This document shows positions 1 through 11,985 of a stretch of DNA of 64,000 bases, piece by piece. The stretch covers positions 7,924,635-7,988,634 of the forward strand of contig NC_087079.1 in the NCBI RefSeq assembly GCF_026151205.1, written 5' to 3'. The DNA comes from Bolinopsis microptera. Taxonomy: Eukaryota; Ctenophora; Tentaculata; Lobata; Bolinopsidae. A model generated the notes under the pieces. The model was not told where the DNA came from. It saw nothing but the letters and a program-made list of their open reading frames with translations, and searched no databases. The position numbers and the translations under genes are program-made. The first letter of the stretch is position 1. Each line of letters starts with the position of its first letter.

Positions 1-34
1 CAAATGATAATAATATAGATATGGTAAGGACTAC

Positions 35-160
35 TTACTGGGTGCTACTAGGGCGGCACTCAGCCAGCAGCCTGTCATTCCGCCTAACGAGTAACGCTAA
101 TCTCTATTCTCTATGATTATGAACATAAATATAATAGCCTGGGGTCCCCAGGTTGAGGTG
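35..160. repeat. dispersed repeat fragment (first copy)
   Basis: Two blocks here, one containing AGCCTGTCATTCCGCC and one containing ATAATAGCCTGGGGTCC, recur in the same order at about 57178-57275. This indicates a dispersed repeat of unknown class. No coding potential is visible. Confidence 0.45.
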
Positions 161-624
161 AAGGACTACTTGTTCCAAAATTACATGCCTAAGAACAACT
201 TGAAGAGCCGTGGAAATTTCTGCGAATTCGCCGCGATTTTTGAAATTTTTGCCGCAATTTTGCCTAGTTGTCGTGGAGATTTTTGGCTTAAACATTAAAT
301 AATCGCGATTTTCTTAATTTCATAATTTGCCCCGATTTACCGCAAACACCGATAAACTGCGGACATCTCTTTTCCCCCAAATAGGTGATAGGGCTAAACA
401 TACATTAACATAATGTAAACCAAACAAATCCCCGATTTACCGCGGATGTTTCTTTTCCCCTAAACTCCGTGGTAAATCGGTTTTACTCACAATATAGACC
501 ACTCCCCTATAATTATGCGGTCGCGCTAAATCACTCTACAGTCGATTTTTCCATTTTCACCACTTTTAGTTTCCCATTGGATAAGCACATGTTATACGCG
601 CGCGTTACGTGTCAATCTTATTTG

Positions 625-1025
625 ATTAAGCTTGTTTCATAAAAATAACACTTATATTGATGATTGATCCGCTCAGAAGACTAGTACGCTAAATTGATGA
701 ATTATAATATTTATTATGGGTATAAAAGGAGTCTATTTTGCGCGCGTGACGCCAGTTATGTGTTTATTAATTACAGGCATAGCAACCAGTTTTTGGTGCT
801 TGACTTCACCTTACAATGTGCTTTCGCGCCACTGCGGGCGAGCTTGTTTCACAAGTAAACACTGCAAGCACAAGGGCTCTGGATAGAGCAAGTGCTTGAC
901 GACTGTTGCACAGGTTTCCATCTAGTTACAATTTATTCTAATTCATCAATTTAGCGTACTAGTCTTCTGAGCGGATCAATCATCAATGTAAGTGTTATTT
1001 TTATAAAACAAGCTTAATCATAATG
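625..1025. repeat. inverted repeat, about 80-bp arms with 235-bp spacer
   Basis: The arm at about 625-710 is repeated in reverse complement at about 935-1022 with only a few mismatches. Both arms contain GCGTACTAGTCTTCTGAGCG. The spacer holds a TATA-like GGTATAAAAGG at about 719 and one copy of a GC-rich block. It may be a non-autonomous mobile element, but no clean target-site duplication was found. Confidence 0.5.
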
Positions 1026-1140
1026 AATTACCGAGTGATTCTTCACCTAACCATGTGCTTTCGCGCCACTGCGGGCGCGCTTGTTTCACAAGGCGGGCGC
1101 GCGCTACTGCAAGCGCAAGGGCTCTGGATAGAGCAAGAGT
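815..1140. repeat. GC-rich duplicated block
   Basis: A block starting TGTGCTTTCGCGCCACTGCG and ending near AAGGGCTCTGGATAGAGCAA occurs at about 819-890 and again at about 1052-1137. A diverged relative lies at about 57420-57470. I see no RNA polymerase III promoter or open frame that explains it. Confidence 0.45.
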
Positions 1141-1929
1141 GATTCAGCAAGTCAAAACAAATAAAATTATGATATCAGCTGATAAAGTCGCGGCTGATTA
1201 TTTAATAGTAGGCAGTGCGCCATCGACAATAAGACGCGCGCGCTGACCATTGAATGGTTTTTTAGCTCTTATTTCGGCCAGCACATTATTTTGGAAACAA
1301 TCGAAAAGTTATAATACTTCCCATATAACAATTTTGTTGAAATTTGGTCAGCTTACGTAAACACTTATGTTTTACTGAACCTAATTTAGTTTGAGCAATT
1401 TCGATGCTCAGAATTTGAGTTATCAACGAATTTATACCTATTTTGTAATTTTTAGACCTCTTAGTCAAGGCTAATCTCTCCCAACTAAATTAGGTTCGGT
1501 AGTTAAGTATGATTGGAAGGTTCTGACAAATTTTGAGCATGATCCATGTTCAGGAACCGAAGATATGACAGAATAATACGACAAAAATCAACGAATTTCG
1601 TCAAATTACGCGACTTTTACGCCTAATTTTGCTCCAAAAGCCGCGCACCATCAAATATGGCACCTAGGCGAAACTCACTGATCATTCCAAAAGGTATGAT
1701 AAATTTGGTACTGTGAAAATTCTCACAGTCTCTAGAAAACGATGGTACAAAAATTTTGAAAATCCGAGCAAGTTTATTTTTATCGTGCACCGCCTATTAA
1801 TAGTTTGGTAAACAGCGAATACATAATTGAAACAGATGTTACTTTACATTTACATTCAATAAGCAAATAAGATTGCGGCATGCTTTTAAAGTATTTTATA
1901 TCAAATCAAAGGCTCGATAGTCGATGCTA

Positions 1930-2345
1930 AGATGGGAAGTTCGTACGGTACGTACCTTTAAATTAGCTGTACGGTACGTACTTAATAAAGTAGGCTGAAA
2001 GGTACAAATCCAGTTGATAGCAATGGAAACAAAAACAAGACGGTACGTGCGCAGAATAATCCAGTTGATAGCAATGGAAACAAAAACTAGACGGTGTAGT
2101 ACCGGTTAAGAGTGATCCGGTACACAAATTTTCCTCTTAAATCTTTTATTGTTTTAACCACTGTGTTTATGTTCAACTTCTATCTCAAAAATTATGATGA
2201 TAATACTAATCAAAAATTGCAAGTAATTCACTGAAGTTGATTCTAAAAATTTTTTAAAAAAATTTTACCTTACAGTGCTTGTACGGTACGTACCTTTAAA
2301 AGTAGCTGTACCGTACGTACTTAAAGCCCTGTACCGTACGTACTT
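1930..2345. repeat. short palindromic CGTACGGTACGTAC repeats and a 48-bp tandem duplication
   Basis: The palindromic motif GTACGGTACGTAC, or its variant GTACCGTACGTAC, appears in pairs at about 1943-1982 and as three copies at about 2280-2343. Between them, a unit containing AATCCAGTTGATAGCAATGG is duplicated in tandem at about 2007-2090. No function can be assigned. Confidence 0.5.
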
Positions 2346-2501
2346 GCCATCTAAGAGTCGATGGTGCTGTAGAGTGAAGATGTGTCGAGTAAGCGTCAAA
2401 ATTTATTAGTTTATGTTAGATAGAAATAATAACTAAGATGAGACATAATATTATAAAACAGTCAATAAAGTTGGCATACGATACAATAGTTATATGACGT
2501 G

Positions 2502-2568
2502 TATGGCGGCCGAGATGGCTCATCTAAATTTTCACTGAAAATTTAGATGAGCCATCTCGGCCGCCATA
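2502..2568. repeat. 67-bp perfect palindrome
   Basis: Positions 2502-2534 (33 bases, starting TATGGCGGCCGAGATGG) are exactly mirrored by 2536-2568 around one central base at 2535. An RNA copy would fold into a near loopless hairpin. The arm faintly resembles the 5' half of a leucine or serine tRNA (GGCCGAGATGG), but no intact tRNA is present. Confidence 0.85.
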
Positions 2569-2569
2569 G

Positions 2570-4420
2570 ACCTGGGGTCTCACGGTGATCTGCCTTTCAG
2601 ACATTGATTGGGTTAACGATGTGTCATACGTCACCTCAAGATCAGGTAACAGGGAGCTGACCAGGCCAGAACCCAGAACCCAATTGATTGGGTCTGATGT
2701 CACGTGATTATGAGCCTTAGGTCACGTTACTATGACGTCATCAGAGCTTGTTCTCTGTTTTCCGCTCACTGGACCAGGTGAGCTCACATGCTTGTGAATG
2801 TGGAATGTGAGTGTATGTGTACTTAAAAAGTATGATAGAATATAGAACGCAACATAGTTCACTGCTTGAAAGTTTTATAACAAACTGTGAACGAGTGGTC
2901 AACGTAAATAAAACGTGGTCAACGTGAATAAAACAACGTAAATAAGACAACGTAATTAAGACAATGTAAATGTAGGAGGCTGAGTTGCAGAAAATCCTGA
3001 CTACGTCGCGTAAGATCATATTTTTTAAAGCCAAATGATCTATAAAGGTGGAATTTGCGAAGACGATTCTATGCCTAATGTCAGTCTGCGACCCAAGACT
3101 TTTGCTGGACCTCCAGGGATCATTATTTCAACAAAGCACCGCTATCATCAAATTCGATTGGAGAAGCAAGAAATAGACAGACACACTCGGTCTTATCCTC
3201 AATGAATAGTTTGTGCAAGGGTTAAAATAATAACAAGAATTGCGCCCGTTGTTTCGTTTTGGCGGACGCTAGATTTCCATTTCACATTTACTAAAAATTT
3301 AAGTATAAGCTCCAATCAGCTCACTTCAATCTTCATGATAATAATATTGATAAATTATGCATCAAATACGGGAAACACTTGAAATTCAGTTCAATTGCCG
3401 TAGAACTTAACTTGTATCTGTAATTCAAGAAATTATCAGCAAATGTAAACTATACTCGTGTACACATCAATACACTACCCGTGCCACGTACAAATTGGGC
3501 GTATTACCTAATAGTAATATTATACATTACATGCATCATATACATTAAAACACAGTCGCGCCGCGCATTCATAGATCACAGGCTATCTATACATCACATC
3601 TCCGCAAGCAATCCTCGCGCGCGCCCAATTTTTTCGTTGCATGGTAACGAACGGAAGGAATGAAGGAAGGACACACGACATATTTAAACCCACCTATCTC
3701 ATTCTCCAAAATCCACGTTTTTCTGCAAAAACCTCCATTCGTAACCTTTCACTATTGCCTTTTTTCAAAAGGGTGAAAAGGAAAAAATAATTAACTTGCA
3801 ATAGAGTGTTAGGCTGCAGGGTTGGCTACTCCGTACTCATAAAATAATCCATAACCTTCTAGAATATTCTGAAATAATATTTATTTTACTTTTAGGTAAA
3901 GTGCAGGAAAGGAGTGAGCATAATGATAATCGACGACACATTCCTATCCTATATATTTTTTCGAATAGTCAACTTTCAGCTACTCTTAAAGTATTAATCG
4001 TGCACTATAAAAAGTATTGATCACATAAAATTATAACCCAGTAGCAGTTTCAGATCATGTCGGGGCAGTTCACAAAACGTGTCTGATAAAACGTTGTAAA
4101 AAAGATATTTCTCACAGTCATCAGCACTGAGCACCATCAGTCGGAGCGTAGGCTACAAGTACAACAGACCGCTATGAAGACTTGAAATACCGATATAGAA
4201 GTCCCGATACAATCCTTGGTAGTCCTTTTCGATATTGGTCGAAATCCGTATTCGTTAATCTTAAGCAAATATTTGGATAAATTTCTTTCGTCTTCTGAAC
4301 TTGAGATCTTTCCTTCATAAGCCCGATTATTAGATGAAAACTAGTGGCGTCGTTGTTTACAATTACTGAGATTCGGCAGAGAGACAGGTACGTGCCACCC
4401 GATAAGCCGCTCAGGCGCTT
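2570..4420. other. no gene recognised
   Basis: The only open frames in this stretch are short, with no splice-consistent or family-like content. Simple features include a GGAAGGAATGAAGGAAGG purine run near 3652. Confidence 0.4.
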
Positions 4421-4427
4421 AGCTTAT

Positions 4428-4530
4428 AACTATACCTTATCGGACCTTATTTGGACGGACATTAATTGAACGCTGGAGGCCTTAACGTTCATCTTAATGT
4501 CCGTTCAAATAAAGTCCGTCCAAGTTAAAG
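4428..4530. mobile_element. MITE fragment related to 25578-25780
   Basis: The block ACCTTATCGGACCTTATTTG followed by a GGACGGACATTAA motif and an AACGCTGGAGG...TTAACG core matches the ends and core of the element at about 25578-25780. This copy looks truncated or rearranged. The superfamily is not determinable. Confidence 0.4.
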
Positions 4531-5446
4531 TCCGTTGAATTATTTTCAAAAATTCGAACTTTTTGTCCAGAATATGACAACTATGAAAACTTTATTGTGC
4601 CGTAAGTTAACGACGGAAAGGTTCTCCTTGGTTTGTCACCCATAGTTTATTCTCAGAATTGTAAAAATTTCGCCCACTGAAATATATAAATTGATAACGT
4701 ATCATTTCGACATAACTCGATTCCGATCGAAGTTGTAAGTTATTGCAAAACTATGCAGAGCCATTAGATAGACCAAATACCAATTAATTAGCGTCACAGT
4801 TGTCTATTTTTCCCGATTTAGGGCACAATTTAATTATTAGTAGTACCTTGATTCGCATGTCAGCATATTTTATCACTGGCTCGTTTTTACTATATTAATA
4901 GTAAAAACTATAGACAGCTATGATATCACGACAGGCCCTCAGAGAGAGGGAGAGATTGGGATCTGACGGATAATGATCATGAATCACTTTACATGACAGT
5001 GGACTATCATGTGACTAAGTTTAACACCTCTATATAGCTTTTACAGACAAATCAGACCCTCCACTTTGTACTTGCACCCCAACCTCTCAATTCTTTAAAT
5101 GAGTATAGTTCAATAGTCAATACTGTTGGTGGTACCAATCGTATTTACACTAAAGCCTAAGTCGGATCATTACCCACTACCCAGGCCAATACAACTACAA
5201 GATTTTAGATTGGGACAGAAAACGAACAAAACTAACAAAAATCTCGGACAATTCAATGTTCCAATTCGTGTGGAAAGAATATTAAATGCAAAACAGCGCA
5301 CATAATCGTGAAGCTTATGCTGAATTCAAATATTTGTGCGTAACATGTACGCGTGATCACTAACTAAAAGCAAAGAAGGCCGAAGAATACCAAGCTCGAG
5401 GAATCAACATGCGTAATGCACGCACGAAAATCTTGTTAAATTTTAC

Positions 5447-5545
5447 TTAACGGGTGATACTCGTAAAATATTTGTTTCGAACAGGATCGTCGACGAGTTC
5501 AACTCTGGTAGGTTATAAACCTACAAAATTTTACCTGCATCATAC
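5447..5545. repeat. dispersed structured repeat (copy 1)
   Basis: The stretch begins CTTAACGGGTGATACTCGTA, includes GTCGACGAGTTC, and ends with a hairpin GTAGGTT-ATA-AACCTAC. The same order of blocks recurs at 58147-58262. Conservation of the stem while the loop and spacer vary suggests a structured RNA or element end. The hammerhead core CUGANGA...GAAA is absent. Confidence 0.45.
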
Positions 5546-5588
5546 TTGTTATGCTTGTTATGCTTGTTATGCTTGTTATGCTTGTTGT
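5546..5588. repeat. 9-bp microsatellite (TGCTTGTTA)n
   Basis: About four to five head-to-tail copies of TGCTTGTTA. Confidence 0.8.
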
Positions 5589-5850
5589 CTTTGATAGTTG
5601 GAACATCTAGTCGTGCTCAATCACTTCACATGACATGGGGCTCCGGCTGAAATGCTTTCTTATCGAGTTATTGGCGAAAAATGTTTCGATCACCTTATAT
5701 GACATGACCATATTTCTCGTTATATTTCTCGTCAAAATTCTCGTTAAATTAGCGTTTTGGTAGTTGATTGGGCAAGGTTAGGGGCTTGGTTTGTCCGTCA
5801 AAGCCACATAGAAGCCGTGTTAAAATTAGTCATGTAATAGTTCCCCGTAG

Positions 5851-6019
5851 AGTGATCATTATTACGTAATCAGCTGAGGGGGGGTTTCCGAATGATTACG
5901 CTATACGTCTATGGCTATAGTGTAATTTTGACACAATAGCTACGTGGTAAACTGATTACGGAGAGGGGGGGGGGGTAAAAATGTTCCAAAAAATGATTAT
6001 GTAATATGTGAACGACCCC
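5851..6019. mobile_element. PIF/Harbinger-like MITE, short copy
   Basis: The ends match the family at 22203-22672. The left end has ATTACGTAATCAGC, and the right end has GTGAACGACCCC followed by TTA. Internal G tracts follow GATTACG. The left terminus is degenerate, so the target duplication is clear only on the right. Confidence 0.55.
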
Positions 6020-6029
6020 TTAATCAGGT

Positions 6030-6860
6030 CATCCAGAAGGTACAGGGGTCGTACTCGTAGTAATACTTTTTAGCCAATTTTTAAACTCAATTCAAACCTT
6101 TGAACAGTTTCTTATATTGCAATATACATATTTCTTATATTATGCAAGTCACCAAGTGGATAAACGCTTTTTTACTCGGAACTGAAAATTGTGAACAGAT
6201 AAGATAATGCTATTTTTTTTACCAAATATGGAATTTTTGAGAGTGACACAAACAATTATTAGCATCAATTTCAAACGAACTGGCAATTGGTGTTTAATTG
6301 AACGGTACACATTTTAAGTGGACATCATTTTAAACAATCGCAATAGAAATCATAATCGGTTAAAATCATGCTTATATTTGTTCATACTTTATTTAGTTAA
6401 TATAAAATTGGGAATTGGCAAAACTATTGGCAGAACAAATCATGAAGACGAAATTTTTATAGGAAATGTTTGTTTGGGGACCGGTTTTTGGTACCCGGCC
6501 AATGTTTACAAAATAATATAATACATAACAATATAATTTTATTTAATATGCGTGAATATGAAAATTGAAAATGTTGATTACGTCTATTCATTAAAAACAA
6601 AAACAGAAACTTTAAAAATTAAAACTTGTATATCATGATTTATTAACATATAGTGACAAATAATTTGATTTGATACGACAGATGATCACACGCACTGTTT
6701 TATAAGCTACTTGAGGTTAAAACAAAAAAGAATAACTGAGCCCATGTCTTATCAGCACCTGCTAGCGCTATCTATATGATGCTATTAATATGACAGTGAA
6801 TGGGCAGTGAAAAAAGTGGCATATGGTTGATAGTGACTAGTGTGCTAACCGTCTGGTTTT
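6030..6860. other. no gene recognised; probable 3' flank of the LINE
   Basis: AT-rich sequence downstream (minus strand) of the reverse-transcriptase fragment. It probably includes the LINE 3' untranslated region, but I could not place its 3' end. A 67-codon plus-strand frame at 6318-6521 shows no family resemblance. Confidence 0.35.
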
Positions 6861-6874
6861 ATTTATTCCTTAGT

Positions 6875-8228
6875 TTATTCTCGGTAGTTAATTTGTTGTG
6901 TGCCTGATCTTGTCGATTTACGTAGCCCGGGTAAATTATGTAACAGAAAAGGTGGCCATTCTTCATCGTTTCCTGAGCTTTGTAGTTCTATCATTACACG
7001 CTTCGCTGATTTCTTATATATGCTTATTGAGAAAATGCTAGATGGGCAAGTTATGCGACTAATGTTGTGCTCGGTAATAGCTAATATAGGACCTTTATAC
7101 AGAACACTAGCGCGTAGATCTGGTTGAGAGTACGTTGTTAGCCAGTCGATATTGTCGTCATAAGACGTGCCATACTTTGGTATATCGGGAGGAAATAAGT
7201 CTTTTATCGACGACGGCAGAAGGCCAGGCATGTAAGTTATCTTGTGCATCAGAGTCAGAGCATTTTTTATGATGACCCCGTGTACAGATAATATTTCGTA
7301 CTCTTTAAACGTAGTTTTAGTATGATCCGGAAGCTTACCGTCCTTGCAATAGTAATTCGCATAGCCCGGCATAACTGCTCGTATTCCCTGCTTTTGTTTA
7401 GTGAACAGTGATTCAATATGGGATTTTGCAGCAAAGCCCCAAACTAGTGAACAGAAATTTAAGTGAGATTGTACAAAACTTTGGAAGATCTGTAAGCGTG
7501 CTTTGATTGGTAATTTGCGTTTTATTTTGAACATAATACCTATAAACCGTGACATTTTTGTTTTGACGGCTCGGATGTGGCTGGCCCATTTTAGTTTGTC
7601 GTCGACGATAACTCCTAAAAACCTGGCCTCCGTTTTGCGTTCTATAGGAGAGTTGTCGATACTTACTTGTAGAGACGATAGATCTACCCGTCTTTTTGAA
7701 AATACCATATAGCAAGTCTTCTTCAGATTAAGAGCTAGGCCGTTCGAGTTAACCCATTTTATCAACACGTCAGTGAGGTGGTTTACTTTGGATATAATGT
7801 CTTGTACATTTGATCCGGTGATAATAATGTTTGCGTCGTCTGCGTATAATATAAATTTAGCTAGGTTACTGATTCCTGGTAAGTCATTGATATATATGAC
7901 AAAGAGCAGGGGGCCTAATATGCTCCCTTGTGGAACACCGTATATCATAGATTCTAATGATGAATTGGAGCCGTTTAGGGAAACAAATTGACTGCGACCA
8001 CTGAGGTATGACTCGAACCATTTCAACGCAATGCCACGAATACCGTAATGCTCAAGTTTCCTGAGTAATGTCGCGTGATCTAGGACGTCAAATGCCTTGC
8101 TATAGTCTAAAAGTAATAAAAGTGCTATTTGGTTCTTATTTAGAGAATGCAGAATAGAGCTCTGAGCATTGAGAAGTGCGTGCTCACATGATCTTCCTGG
8201 TCGGAATCCGTACTGATTCTCGAAAAAT
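6875..8228 (-). mobile_element. 5'-truncated non-LTR retrotransposon, reverse transcriptase C-terminal half
   Basis: An open frame on the minus strand runs from about 8228 to the stop at 6875, extending past the first ATG at 8026. In order it shows QYGFRPGRSCEHA, the DYSKAFDVLDH motif, GVPQGSILGPLLF, the catalytic YADDAN box, FLGVIVDDKLKW and a C-terminal maturase-like region. These are classical reverse-transcriptase blocks of CR1/jockey-type LINEs. The endonuclease and N-terminal half are missing. Upstream of the QYGF block the frame meets stops within about 10 codons, and the host sequence of 8229-8256 follows. This places the 5'-truncated insertion in the 3' flank of DOK-like copy B, in the same orientation. 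A specific LINE clade cannot be assigned. Confidence 0.85.
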
Positions 8229-8914
8229 TATAACTATGCAAAAAATTTCCTCATTTTGTAAGCAGTGGACACTTGCTTCCCGGTTCGAAGTTTATTTGCA
8301 TTTAATTAAGGGTTTGGACAATGGAAACGAGCGTGATAATAAAGGGTAAACAAAATTAAACTATGAAACAACACAATGAATAATTCGACAACCTCTACTT
8401 CAAATCCTAATTAACCAGACTCGTATCGCCCATAAACGCCCAGCGATCTAGTGCTGCAACATAAAACACGGATAGCACGGTCAACTCGCCTTGACCGTGC
8501 CTAATCTAGGTGCCCTGAAACAACCACTGTCGATTCTAAACCTCTAACGACACGTTCCATCCGTGCTCACCAGGCCCCAACCATAACTGGTCCTGGTCCC
8601 TTATACTAGTCCGGTATCAACCATGACCCTCTATCGAATAGGGTGAGAATGCAAACAAGGGGTATAATAAAGGTGCCCAAGGTACTTAACTGAACAATGA
8701 ATAATCGAATATTTGCTCAACCAACGCTTAGTCACTTAGACTCATATTGCCTCAAATACTATGCAACAAATTCCTAATTACTCCGATTCATACTGCCTCA
8801 AATATTACGCAACACACTTCCTGCCGTTAATCCTACCCTTAATCTAGCTTTACCTATCTGAGTCAACCATTGCTGACTATTCCTCCCGGGCTCTTACTCT
8901 TAGTCTAGCCTTAC

Positions 8915-9841
8915 ATATTTTGTAAAGTTGTGTAAGCAGTGATTAATTGAGATGAATTTAGGGTAATAGTGTGTAATATGTAGATAGTGTAATGATTATA
9001 ATAAGGCGGTCGTGGGGTCCAGTATGTGACGGTAGTATTTTGGGCATATATTAGTAGACGACAGTTATTGCAGTTTAAGTGCAGAGAGGTCAGTTTAACA
9101 TATGTTTGGTCAGTACGAGGTTGAGTTATGGAGTGTTTACAGAATACTAGTGTTACAATGTTGCGGCTATCGACAGGATAGTTTGAGATTCCAGGGAAAG
9201 GAAGGATTGTTTAGACTATCAGGGGCGAGAGAAAAATACGATTAGCCTTTTGAGATAGGGAGTGCCAGTTTACCCGATCGAGAGGGGGGGTCATTTTGAT
9301 ACCGGGCAGGTTCTGTAGCTAGAACCTGTTAAGGTTAGGTCGTTTAGTTAGGTAGATGGTTATAGTGGTAAGTATAATATTGGCGGCCGTAGAATAGCGG
9401 AGCATTCCGTAGTTACTATTATCAGGCTTGGTTGTGGCCGGGGTCAACAATGGTTGGTCCGACACCAGGGGATGTCTTGACAACACTGGGCTCTGGCAGA
9501 GCGAGAGTCAGCAATGGTTGACTCAGATAGGTAAAGCTAGACTAAGAGTAGGAGCCCGGGAGAAATAGTCAGCGCTGGTTGACTTAGATAGATAAAGCTA
9601 GACTAAGAATAAGAGCCCGGGAGGAATAGTCAGCAATGGTTGACTCAGATAGGTAAAGCTAGACTCAGAATAAGAGCCCGGGAGGAATAGTCAGCAATGG
9701 TTGACTTAGATAGATAAGGCTAGACTAAGAGTAAGAGCCCGGGAGGAATAGTCAGCAATGGTTGACTTAGATAGATAAGGCTAGACTAAGAGTAAGAGCC
9801 CGGGAGGAATAGTCAGCACTGGTTGACTCAGACAGATAAGG
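8915..9841. repeat. inverted duplication of distal LTR sequence inside the left LTR
   Basis: This stretch is the reverse complement of the distal LTR. It starts with about 19 bp of element interior (ACATATTTTGTAAAGTTG), then TGTAAGCAGTGATTAATTGA, and runs to the 60-bp repeat array. It lacks the nested solo LTR present in the matching direct segment. It therefore was either formed before that insertion or copied from the other LTR. Confidence 0.8.
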
Positions 9842-10416
9842 CAATCGAATATTTGCTCAACCAACGCTTAGTCACTTAGACTCATATTGCCTCAAATACT
9901 ATGCAACAAATTCCTAATTACTCCGATTCATACTGCCTCAAATATTACGCAACACACTTCCTGCCGTTAATCCTACCCTTAATCTAGCTTTACCTATCTG
10001 AGTCAACCATTGCTGACTATTCCTCCCGGGCTCTTACTCTTAGTCTAGCCTTATCTGTCTGAGTCAACCAGTGCTGACTATTCCTCCCGGGCTCTTATTC
10101 TTATTTTAGCTTTACCTATCTGAGTCAACCAGTGCTGACTATTCCTCCCGGGCTCTTACTCTTAGTCTAGCCTTATCTATCTAAGTCAACCATTGCTGAC
10201 TATTCCTCCCGGGCTCTTATTCTGAGTCTAGCTTTACCTATCTGAGTCAACCATTGCTGACTATTCCTCCCGGGCTCTTATTCTTAGTCTAGCTTTATCT
10301 ATCTAAGTCAACCAGCGCTGACTATTTCTCCCGGGCTCCTACTCTTAGTCTAGCTTTACCTATCTGAGTCAACCATTGCTGACTCTCGCTCTGCCAGAGC
10401 CCAGTGTTGTCAAGAC

Positions 10417-11120
10417 TGATAATAAGATAAACACGATATTATAAAACTGGAATAAGTAAATTTAGATAATACACAATACTATCTACTTGAACACTGATAA
10501 TGAGATAATACACAATATTGTACTACGTGAATCTTTCCTAGTCAATTGCTTTACAAAATAACACACTCCACTACGCACTCTCACTGCAATGACTAACAAA
10601 GGTAAATAGTAATTCAATATATAATAACTCAATCACTTCAATTATATAAAGTATCCAAATCACTATCAATCAATGTAACTTCTCTACTACAATACACCGA
10701 CACTATCACTTGTCTTCTGTTGAGATCTGTTGAGTTCTTCTGTTGAGTTCTTCGTACTGGAATCTATCTTAAGTACAATCCAATTGACTTATATTCACCG
10801 ATAGTCCACACTGGTCACACCGACCGTATACTGTAATCTATCTTCGCACCGATAGTACACACTGGTCACACCGACCGTACACTGTAATCTATCTTCTCAC
10901 CGATAGTACACACTGAAGAACACGACTCCTAACACAAGTCCACCAACATACAACAGCAACTGGCGTGGCTAGCAGCACTGGTACACCGTAGAGCAACCAC
11001 CAACGTCGAGTAGACGAATAGCCTCCAAGATCACATCATTTTCCTAGAATGGATTAAATTATGTTAGTATGGTATTTAATGAATAATGATGTACTTAATT
11101 ATATAATATCATCATTAACA
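10417..11120. mobile_element. nested solo LTR of a different LTR retrotransposon
   Basis: Compared with the intact LTR, 704 bp is inserted here. It begins TGATAATAAG, ends ATTAACA (TG...CA) and is flanked by a 5-bp duplication, AAGAC, at 10412-10416 and 11121-11125. It contains two near-identical blocks with CACACTGGTCACACCGACCG. No open frame is present. Size, termini and target duplication fit a solo LTR. Confidence 0.85.
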
Positions 11121-11663
11121 AAGACATCCCCTGGTGTCGGACCAACCATTGTTGACCCCGGCCACAACCAAGCCTGATAATAGTAACTACGGAATGCTCC
11201 GCTATTCTACGGCCGCCAATATTATACTTACCACTATAACCATCTACCTAACTAAACGACCTAACCTTAACAGGTTCTAGCTACAGAACCTGCCCGGTAT
11301 CAAAATGACCCCCCCTCTCGATCGGGTAAACTGGCACTCCCTATCTCAAAAGGCTAATCGTATTTTTCTCTCGCCCCTGATAGTCTAAACAATCCTTCCT
11401 TTCCCTGGAATCTCAAACTATCCTGTCGATAGCCGCAACATTGTAACACTAGTATTCTGTAAACACTCCATAACTCAACCTCGTACTGACCAAACATATG
11501 TTAAACTGACCTCTCTGCACTTAAACTGCAATAACTGTCGTCTACTAATATATGCCCAAAATACTACCGTCACATACTGGACCCCACGACCGCCTTATTA
11601 TAATCATTACACTATCTACATATTACACACTATTACCCTAAATTCATCTCAATTAATCACTGC

Positions 11664-11985
11664 TTACACAACTTTACAAAATATGTTCTTTCTTAGAACC
11701 TTACTATACTGGTACAATAATTTAATGGAAAATCTCTTACTATAGACCATATCTCTTGCCCGGTCACGGCTTACACAACTTTACAAAATATGTTCTTTCT
11801 TAGAACCTTACCATACTGGTACAATAATTTAATGGAAAATCTCTTACTATAGACCATATCTCTTGCCCGATCACAGCTTACACAACTTTACAAAATCTAA
11901 TCTTTTTTAGAACTCTATCATACTGCTGGTACACTAACTGAATGGAAAATCTCGTAAAAATCTTGCCCGATCATGAAAATTTGAT
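11664..11985. repeat. tandem repeat at the 3' end of the LTR-element interior
   Basis: A unit of roughly 106-112 bp begins CTTACACAACTTTACAAAAT. It is present as two near-identical copies and a third, diverged one. The first unit overlaps the LTR end. Confidence 0.75.

Larger units (their letters stand above)
8257..11668 (-). repeat. left LTR (3' LTR of the element), rearranged
   Basis: The segment 8257-8914 matches the start of the intact LTR at 17256. The segments 9842-10416 and 11121-11668 match the remainder. An inverted copy of the distal LTR (8915-9841) and a nested solo LTR (10417-11120) account for the extra length. About 220 bp around 8692-8914 is repeated at 9842-10060. Confidence 0.8.

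Noticed and set aside
2502-2568. Possible tRNA-like half in the palindrome arm
   Set aside because: Only a weak A-box-like GGCCGAGATGG is present. There is no anticodon arm or T arm, so no RNA gene is claimed.
5447-5545. Possible hammerhead ribozyme (GACGAG core and stem-loop)
   Set aside because: The invariant CUGANGA and GAAA core elements are not present in order, so it is listed only as a structured repeat.
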